Part shown: positions 56,859 to 64,000 of the stretch, piece by piece | Layout of the letters: each line of letters opens with the position of its first letter | Position numbering within the stretch: position 1 is the stretch's first letter | NCBI RefSeq assembly: GCF_037042905.1 | Contig: NC_087257.1 | Span: 21,677,001-21,741,000 of the forward strand | DNA length: 64,000 nt | Reading direction: 5' to 3' | Source of the DNA: Lytechinus pictus | Taxonomy: Eukaryota; Echinodermata; Echinoidea; Temnopleuroida; Toxopneustidae | Translations under genes and position numbers: made by a program | Notes under the pieces: model-generated | What the model was told of the DNA's origin: nothing | The model's database searches: none | The model's input: only the letters and a program-made list of their open reading frames with translations

Positions 56859-56906
56859 CGTATGTATCTAATGTTAACTGTGTATAAATTCCTTCATGAT
56901 TTGATT
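56859..56906 (+). CDS. Speculative small ADAM-like exon
   Basis: It follows a long T-rich tract ending TTTTTTACAG and precedes a weak GTGAAG donor. It is 48 bases in phase 0 on both sides. It encodes RMYLMLTVYKFLHDLI, which could take the place of the first strand of a reprolysin domain expected just here. The match is loose and may be chance. Confidence 0.2.
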
Positions 56907-57034
56907 GTGAAGAAACTACTTTAGTTATTATTCCCGAATAATTATAAATAATTTGAGTGTCAAGTGATGAACTGAACGTGTACTGTCAGAGATTTATCTC
57001 ACAATAATTGGCTCTCCATATAGTCAAGAGTTCA

Positions 57035-57078
57035 ACCACAATCTTAGACCAGACTTTGAATTCAGAATACGGGTCATT
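57035..57078. mobile_element. Fragment of GGCCCGTATTC-family MITE
   Basis: TTAGACCAGACTTTGAATTC followed by AGAATACGGGTCATTG matches the right end of the element at 12165-12475. The other end is absent. Confidence 0.5.
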
Positions 57079-57139
57079 GAATTTTTACGGTTAATTATAA
57101 TCCTATAAAGATTTCGATGCGCTTTCACTTCACTTGAAA

Positions 57140-57845
57140 AAACAGTGTGAGACAGTATGTGATATCACCTTGGCACTGTTAAACTTTAGCATGTTAACCT
57201 TGTTTAATACAAAGTTCACTGTTCACATTGTCCACTATGTGAACAAACAGTACCCAATGATAGGCCTACTGTACAGGTGTCCAAAGTGTGGAAGTGTGTT
57301 CACACTGTTAAATTTTGAGTATTTCAATTGTGTAAATCACATATCCAAATAATCTACTTAATTTGTAAACACACTGATCACCAACATTGAAGAGGTGTAC
57401 AAAGTGTGGAATTTTCTTCACTCCCTAAAATTTGAATATAGGCCTATTTTTTACAGTATCAATCACATCTTATAGTGCTTTGAGTGAATTCACTGTGAAC
57501 ACACTGTTAATACACTGTGAACACACTGTAAACATAATGCGTGAACGAACACACTGTGGACACAATGAATACACTGTGGAAATTACTGTGAATACACTTT
57601 GAATACAATGTTAACACACTTACATACTGTGAACAGTCTGAACACTAAACACACTGTGAAGACACAGTGAATACACTTTGAACATACTGTAAATGCACTG
57701 TAAACATACTGTGAACACACTGAACACATTGTGAACATACTGTGAATATACTGTGTACACACTTTGAAAACACTGTGAACACACTGTGAATACACTGAAC
57801 ACACTGAATACACTGTAAATATACTGTGTGACGCTCTTTGAAGAC
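57140..57845. repeat. Degenerate 11-12-bp minisatellite (GTGAACACACT type)
   Basis: Variants of ACACTGTGAAC recur dozens of times, densest at 57480-57835, with spacing mostly 11-12 bases and frequent single-base changes. Left of 57480 the motif is sparser and in mixed orientation. Cys/Val/Ser-rich minus-strand ORFs here are repeat artefacts. It lies in the presumed ADAM-like intron. Confidence 0.9.
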
Positions 57846-58584
57846 ACTGTGTAACACTTTGTTCTTTCCACCAGGGAATCTCCCACCCAAAAAGTTTTTT
57901 TTTAATTTCTCCACTGAAATAGCATCGTTTTCTTTGAACCAGCAACAATCAATGAACTTAAGCTTTCTAAATTTTCTTTTACATCCTATACTGATTAAAG
58001 AGAAAACGAAGCGCTGGAACTACACTACCACAACATTACATCAAAGCTGCCTTAGTTTTTGACGAAACCTTTGTAAGTATCTGTGCACCTGTGAAATATT
58101 TTTATGGAAATATCAAATAGTATGTCATGCTGTTGTGGTGAATCTTTAAAAAAAAGGTTTAATGGATATGTCTTGATTTGTGTTTGTCGTGTAAAATGAG
58201 ACTTAAATTTTACGCAGAGTGTGAAACGTATTTATGCCCAATATGAGGTAAAATATTTTCCCCATTCCTTTCTCTCACCCACTTGTTCGTGCCCCTTAAA
58301 ATGACATCGTTTTATTTAGGCTCCTGGTAGGATGAAGCATCTCTATGCGGTTGAATGTATATTCAGTATTAAAATCAGGGGAATAGTAAGATGACGGGAT
58401 GATTTATCAAATATTTACATTTTTGACAGGGTATTTCTGATAGAGAAATGTCAGAGAATGTAAATGTACTTAAAGGACTGCGAAATCTGACTCACGGGTT
58501 TGCCGCGCTTAGCGGTAGAACGAGCGTAACATAAATATTACATAAAGGAAAGAAAGGATTGAGGTACAGTTGTCTTTGTCACTA

Positions 58585-60336
58585 CAGTGCGTCCCAAAAA
58601 AAACTATACACTTTTGAAATGGCTGCCAAATAAAAAATATATCACTTTGGGGAAAAACACTTACATACATGGAAGCCTATAAAGTCAACTTTAAAATGAC
58701 ACCAAAAAGTTGGAAAACTTTTCATGCTTGAGCGAGCACTGCCCACTAAAACAAAGGGTATGGAAATTAGGGTGGGCAGGAATTAGCCTTCCAATTTCTT
58801 TCAGTTTTTGAGATGCGAGTCCCTTGGAACTTGCAAAGTTGAGGATGTTTTGATAAATCAATGATCAAGCATTATCAATTTAGGTTTTTAGAGCAAATTT
58901 TAAGAATTATTAAATTGAAATTTAATGTATGAGTGAACATGAAATACAATTTTTCACTTTTTAAGTGGATCTCAGCAATGTGTTCATGGAAGTCAGAATA
59001 GGGATAGGACTTAGGTGGGGGAAGTAGGTTGACGGGATATGGGTCAACAGAACACTTAACCCCCCCCTCTCTCTCTCTCTCTACCCCTTTCACCCCTCCT
59101 GAGAGACTAGCCTTTGCTAGGGTGAGCAGGAATTAGCCTTAATTCCATTTTTTTTTTGAGGTGAGTCCTTTGGAACTTGCAAAGTTAAGGGTGTTATGCT
59201 AAATTACTGATAAATGGAGATCCGTTTTGGTTTCTTAAGCAAATTTCACGAGTTACTAAATTGAAATGTAATGCATGAGTAAACAGGAATTGTAATTTTA
59301 GTGTAGCATTTTTCGTTTATTATGTGGATCTTAGCAAGTGTGCTTGTGAGAGTCAGAGTAATGTGATGGTACCTGTTACATGCAAGGGGATGAGATAGGG
59401 TAAGACAGGGTTAAAGGGGCATTCTTCTTTGTGTTCTCTTACAAATTACATGTCATGTACTCACCCCGCCCTCCACCCCTTTCTTTCTGGTATTTAAAAC
59501 TTAAAATGCCAAGTGACTGATGGTTGATGGGTCTTTCTTTTCCATTGAATGATTTATTAAGAACTTGACTAATTATGATAATTTATGAAATCATTTATTG
59601 AAAAAGCTGAATGTTTGATTGATAATTTATTGAAAAAGGTGAATATTTGATTGATGACATTGATTGAGTTTATTTACTAACAGATTGTTGATTGAATGAT
59701 TGATAGATAAAAGTTGATGATCTAATTTTCAGAATTTATTATCAAATTGACAGTCCGCTTTGCACTTAATGCGTACATGTAATAGCAATCAGTCTCAATC
59801 TCAACAGGAGGGGGGAGGGACGGACCTGTAGGAGGGAGGCTAAACGTTCTGTTGACCCTTTTCCCATCAGCTTACTTCACACACTGAAGTCATTTCTTAC
59901 CCCTATTCTCCTGACTCCAATGAACACACTGCTGAGACCCACATTGTAAGTTAAAATGCTTCACTAAAGATTGCAATTCATGCTCACTCATGCATGGAAT
60001 TTCAATTTGATAATTCATGAAATTTGCTCTAACAATTTAAATTGATAATGAATGACCATCAATTCATCAGAACACCCTCAAGTTTGCAAGTTCCAAGGGA
60101 CTCGCCTCTCAAAAACTGAAAGAAACCGAAAGGCTAATTCCTGCCCACCCTAATTTTCATACCCTTTGTTTAAGCGGGTAGTGCTCACTCAAGCATGAAT
60201 AGTTTTCCAACATTTTGGTGTCATTTGAAAGATGACTTTATCGGCTTTCCATATGTATAAGTCTTTTCCCCCAAAGTGATATACTTTTTATTTGGCAGCC
60301 ATTTAAAAAGTGTATAGTTTTTTTTGGGACGCACTG
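58585..60336. mobile_element. Tc1/mariner-type non-autonomous element with ~500-bp inverted arms
   Basis: The tips CAGTGCGTCCCAAAAAAAAC and its complement TTTTTTTTGGGACGCACTG are flanked by TA on both sides (58583-58584 and 60337-60338), the signature of Tc1/mariner insertion. The 1752-bp element has inverted arms (about 58585-59070 and 59825-60336) sharing GGGTGGGCAGGAATTAGCC-type and TTGGAACTTGCAAAGTT-type landmarks. A direct extra copy of the inner part of the left arm lies at about 59108-59430. No transposase ORF remains. Confidence 0.82.
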
Positions 60337-60453
60337 TATATGCACATACGTTTCAAATGTTGTAGTTTGTGTCATTAATGAGTATTTAAGTTCCCTCTTC
60401 TTGAATAGATTAAAGAAGATTTTATTATGAGTGAAATTCTTTTTTTAAGTGAG

Positions 60454-60545
60454 CTAAGGGCACTGGCTAATCCAGGGGGGGGGGGCACGGGCCGGATAAA
60501 TTTGCCGTTCTAAAACAAGTGTGCCCCCCCCCCTTTGAAAGCGAG
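60454..60545. repeat. G-run/C-run pair
   Basis: A G-run (60474-60486) and a C-run (60524-60534) face each other within 60 bases, similar to the cores of the hAT-like MITEs. Tips were not resolved. Confidence 0.5.
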
Positions 60546-60604
60546 GACTTTTTTTTTGCTTGACAAATTCTCTGTGTACAAAATGACCTTGAATTTTGGG
60601 TTCC

Positions 60605-60690
60605 GAGCCCCGTAACATAAAGCTTAGCGATTGATCATGGGACGGATTTCTAGGATTGATTCTATTATATTGTGTATGATCAAATCTTAC
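60605..60690. mobile_element. Fragment of GTAACACAAA-family MITE (copy 4)
   Basis: GAGCCCCGTAACATAAAGCT followed by TAGCGATTGATCATG matches the left end of the family. Only a diverged TGATCAAATCTTAC remains of the right end. Confidence 0.5.
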
Positions 60691-60964
60691 AAATTCACTC
60701 CATAAAGCATACATTTTACAATTAAAAAGTTTATTATAGACCTAAAACTGTGTGTAAGAATTGGCAACCTCTTGCTTATTCCACCAAAAGGAAATTTAGA
60801 AAAAGACATGAGCAGCAATGGGAAAGGAAGGAGAGAAGGAGACATTAGGAAGGAGAAAATGAGAGGGTGCAAATGGAGGAACGAAAAACCACAATGATAA
60901 ATATGATTGTATTTATGTTATTCTTTCAACTCAATTTATTTGTCCGCTTTTTGTTTTCATACAG

Positions 60965-61036
60965 CACGCGCCTTTTAATCTTGATGAGAAAGCATTGGAA
61001 ATGTTTGCGGTAAATCTCACGACGGCAGTAGATCAG
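60965..61036 (+). CDS. Exon of ADAM-like metalloprotease-domain gene
   Basis: Acceptor TTGTTTTCATACAG ends at 60964 and donor GTATCT begins at 61037. The 72-base exon is phase 0 at both ends and encodes HAPFNLDEKALEMFAVNLTT, then AVDQ. This corresponds to the helix after the first strand of the reprolysin domain and leads directly into the NTRIVLV strand of the next exon. Confidence 0.75.
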
Positions 61037-61993
61037 GTATCTTGATCAAATTTATTTTATTTTATTCCCCTCTGTCTCTTCTGCTATGAAGCGAATCATC
61101 CTTTTATGTCATAGAATAAATTATGTTTGTTGATAGTTCAAAACGAGTTCATATGTGCCATGTTTGAGTGACAATGCTTTTAGAGACGCAAATAATGTGA
61201 TATCATAACGATATGTGACTGATTACACCAAGTGCAGAAAGTTGCAATTGAATATATTTATTCACAAGCAGAGGAACGTTGCATCAACATTTATGTAAAA
61301 CAGATTGTTAGATCAGACAATTTTGATTGTATTTATTTGGCTGAGACGGTATAGTTTCTATGATAACTGTCAGATAAACCAGAACATGTTGGATAAAACA
61401 TCAGGCAAATCTTTTCACGAAACGCTCCCCAGTACTGAGGACTATTCCATCTTTTCTGAAAATCAACCGGTTTATATATGTAGCAGTATACTGTAAATCG
61501 TGATGTTACTGTCCACTCAGTCGATTGTTTAAGGTAATATTGTATTTAAAATGTCCAAGATGATATACTCCTTTGACAGGTATTATTTAAAGACAGGAAG
61601 ATGACAATATAATGGTGTTGCATGAAAAAACGAGCAGACCCATAATTCATATTCATTATGTGAATTTTGACTAAATTTATGTTGACATTTTAGCAGGTAT
61701 TGGTTGTGAAAAATAGATAAATTAATAACGATTAAATTAACATATTATACAAGTCCCAGCTAGAAGAGCATATAAATTTGCTCCTACATGCTTATGCCCT
61801 TATATTCAGTTTGCTCCTTCATAATTTGCTATTTTTAAATCACCTTGGTTGACGGGGGCAAAGGATATGCGTTTTGAGGGATTTTCTACCATCAATTACG
61901 TGGCTTTTAGACAGAAATCCAATCGAGCCACTTTCTTCTTTCCTGAAAATCCGATAACAAATAACGATTTATGTTCTTTGTGGTATCTTGCAG
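61037..61993 (+). other. Intron of the ADAM-like gene
   Basis: AT-rich intron between phase-0 exons. A short ORF at 61305-61496 has no family resemblance. Confidence 0.7.
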
Positions 61994-62157
61994 ACGTTCA
62001 GAAAGCTTCATAATACCAGGATTGTATTAGTTGCCATGGAAACGTGGATGTCTAAAGAGCACATGAATGTTTCATCGCCGCCTCATCTTATGGATAGGTT
62101 TCAGGGCTATGTCACCAACACTTTGCCAAAACATCATCATATTGCCTTTTTAATTAT
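61994..62157 (+). CDS. Exon of ADAM-like gene (reprolysin domain, VETW-type motif)
   Basis: Acceptor GGTATCTTGCAG precedes 61994 and donor GTAAGTG follows 62157. The 164-base exon encodes TFRKLHNTRIVLVAMETWMS, then KEHMNVSSPPHLMDRFQGYV, and ends inside a codon (phase 2). N-T-R-I-V-L-V-A-x-E-T-W is a hallmark of ADAM catalytic-type domains, and the ETW form recalls the ADAM11/22/23 group. The following HHHIAFLIM would occupy the DAVHL strand. The subgroup call is from memory. Confidence 0.85.
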
Positions 62158-62639
62158 GTAAGTGAGCATTATCAGTTATGCATTACTTCCCCCCCCCCCC
62201 TCACACACACTCACACAAATTGCTTTTTCATGTGTATATATATGTTTTTCTTGAAAGAAGGCTTACCGTGTATATTATTAAAATGAAAAATACGAAAGCT
62301 TCCTCGCAAACCTTACGTTTTCAATGGATTCAAATACATTACCTCTTGTTTAATCCTAGAAAGCAGTTCGGGTTATACAGCTAGCATTCAATTTGTAGAA
62401 TACATTGTTACCTTATTATAATTTTATTCTTGTACTGAGAGACTAGCTTATCTCAAGGATGTGTCAAAGTGCCATTTTGCGGACCTGGTTATAATTATTG
62501 CTGCTTTGGAGTTATTCTAAATATGTTATTTTCATCATACTCCAGATGGGGTAATAAGAAATGAAGTTCATATCATATCAGATCAAATCATTTACTATAT
62601 CACCAGTTCTTCATTTACTATATCACCAAGTCTTCCTCT

Positions 62640-63010
62640 TTCATCTTTCTCCCTGTTTTGCTGTTGCTCTCCCCCTCTCCCCCTTTCTCTCTCTCCTGCT
62701 TCATATCAAAATTTCCCCTTTCTCCCCCTCTCTTTCCCCCTCTCTCCCTCTCATCACCTCTTTCCATGTTGTCTTACCCTTTCGTTTTCCTTCCTCTACA
62801 TTTGTCTACAATTTCTCTGTTTTTATTTACCCATTTTATTGCCATTCTTTTCGCTGCCACTTTTCCACTTTCTATTATTTTCTTTCCGTCTTTCTTTCCT
62901 TCTTGTTTCCTCTCTCAAACCTGTCTCTTATATGCCCTTTCTCTGTCCCTCTTTTCACTGCCAATTTGTACCTTTTATTTATCAATTCTTTTTCTCTTTG
63001 ATCCTCCTTT
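62640..63010. repeat. CT-rich intronic tract
   Basis: The tract is dominated by CTCTCCC, CCCCTTTCTC and TTTCCTTC motifs on the plus strand. It lies in the intron between the exons at 62157 and 63096. The three overlapping Ser/Pro/Phe/Leu-rich ORFs over it are composition artefacts. Confidence 0.8.
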
Positions 63011-63095
63011 GCTCAAGCTTCCCCTCTTTTCCTTAAAATTCTTTAATGTCATTCTCACTAATATGATACACCATCTTCCTCTATTTGTTCAACAG

Positions 63096-63180
63096 CTTCA
63101 ATTCCTCAGATATGGCAAAATCGATAACAAACTTTGATTCGATTTGCCAACCCAATCGACCGGCAGTTGGCATTATCCAG
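63096..63180 (+). CDS. Exon of ADAM-like gene (segment with conserved Cys)
   Basis: Acceptor TCTATTTGTTCAACAG ends at 63095 and donor GTAAGACC begins at 63181. The 85-base exon completes the split codon (ATC) and continues FNSSDMAKSITNFDSICQPN, then RPAVGIIQ, ending in phase 0. The S-I-C-x(5-6)-VG pattern matches the G-x-C-S..GVGV segment that precedes the metal-binding helix in ADAM proteins. The helix itself, with or without HExxH, would lie in the next exon outside the window, so catalytic ability cannot be judged. Confidence 0.8.
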
Positions 63181-63861
63181 GTAAGACCTTTATCCACGTA
63201 AATTATTTCTTAGTTTGGTATTGAGTATACCTTCTACTTATAAAGCTTTATCATAATTCTAAGATTCCTATTTTCATATTGATTACTGTAAATACCTATT
63301 AGCGGAAATGAATGAGAGTGGGCTGCAGAAATATAATTTCTTTGATAATGAAGCAGTTTCTATGGAGATCTGTACAGGGCGGCAGTATTGATTCCAAAAC
63401 ATGAAGTTTATAAGAACAATATATCTACAGTTACTATTGCTCATTAAACAGGTATAAAGTGATATTAACTAGAAAATTACGACTTAATCTGCGTACTTTC
63501 GGCCTAGATCTACTATTGTATTTAGATGATGCCGACTTTTAAAAATTCTGTTGAATATATGAAAATCCTTATTTCCGTATTTCTTTACTCAATTATCTTA
63601 CCCTTCAATGGCGTTATACATATCTATATGTCAACTCTTTTTTTTTTTTAACCTGACGTAATTTGGTGAGGTTTGCGTAAAGAAAGCTTACCGTTCACCA
63701 TGTGGGTAGTGAGTAGATGATGGAATGGAGAGAATGAAGATAAAATGAGTGAAAATGAAAATGAAAGAGATAAGAGTGGAACCTAAAAGGCTTGATTGTG
63801 GTAAAGAATACTCTATTTTCCCTGATCTATCACTTTCTTGCCTCGCAGTTTCCACTCAATT
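63181..63861 (+). other. Downstream intron of the ADAM-like gene (start)
   Basis: No further exon is recognised before the window ends. AT-rich with a T-run near 63639-63650. Confidence 0.5.
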
Positions 63862-64000
63862 GTCCATATTCTGAATTAAGTCAGGTTTAATTCAGACCAT
63901 GGTCTAACTCTGTGCTGAAATTACGGCAAGCCAAAAACTCAACAATTCTGCTTACATTGTAAATTTCTTATATTTACTATTTTGTTTCCCTTTGTTTTCA
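63862..64000. mobile_element. GGCCCGTATTC-family MITE, cut by window end
   Basis: The tip GTCCATATTCTGAATTAAGT, then AGGTTTAATTCAGACCATGG and AACTCTGTGCTGAAATTACG, match the element at 12165-12475 read in reverse. The rest lies beyond the window. Confidence 0.7.

Noticed and set aside
57583-57948. Cys/Val/Ser-rich minus-strand ORFs of 88-121 codons
   Set aside because: They are translations of the 11-12-bp minisatellite in three frames, not a cysteine-rich protein.
62561-63137. Three overlapping plus-strand ORFs up to 159 codons
   Set aside because: CT-rich intronic DNA yields Ser/Pro/Phe/Leu runs; the longest overruns the splice acceptor of the real ADAM-like exon in a different frame.

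Overview
The window reads as a piece of an AT-rich, repeat-dense animal genome. Most likely it comes from an echinoderm or another marine invertebrate deuterostome. The reasons are spliced exons with metazoan-style splice sites, a DIRS-type tyrosine-recombinase retrotransposon, an L1/Tx1-like LINE, a Ty3/Gypsy relic, tRNA-derived SINEs and very many foldback/MITE families. The taxonomic call rests on general repeat character and was not tested by any search. Nothing looks bacterial, and nearly all short ORFs are chance or repeat-derived.

Layout. 1-5 kb: two copies of a foldback element, one interrupted by a SINE, plus small inverted-repeat elements. 5.67-5.92 kb: a probable terminal exon on the minus strand of an unknown gene. 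6-15.5 kb: non-coding DNA with small MITEs, tRNA-like SINE fragments and microsatellites. 15.53-21.99 kb: a composite unit with two inverted arms of about 1.3 kb, flanked by a 9-bp direct repeat and containing a decayed Ty3/Gypsy pol. 22.91-29.07 kb: a DIRS-order retrotransposon on the minus strand. It has textbook split direct repeats (A1, B1A2, B2) whose copies look identical, while its reverse transcriptase/RNase H and tyrosine recombinase are broken. 29.07-38 kb: a polypyrimidine tract, a long hairpin, hAT-like and other MITEs. 38.33-47.32 kb: an L1-like LINE with intact ORF1 and ORF2, separated by an exceptional 3.5-kb inter-ORF region made of degenerate repeated modules. 47.3-56 kb: more SINEs and MITEs.

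56.16-63.18 kb: exons of a host gene on the plus strand. Three phase-compatible exons (60965-61036, 61994-62157, 63096-63180) encode the N-terminal part of a reprolysin (ADAM-family) metalloprotease-like domain. A further good exon lies at 56165-56214 and a speculative one at 56859-56906. The introns hold a degenerate 11-12-bp minisatellite, a Tc1/mariner-type non-autonomous element with long inverted arms, and pyrimidine-rich tracts.

The most noteworthy items are the DIRS-like element (identical split repeats but dead ORFs, suggesting recent mobilisation in trans), the LINE with its repeated inter-ORF region and an ORF2 without an upstream AUG, the 6.46-kb palindromic composite, and the ADAM-like gene.
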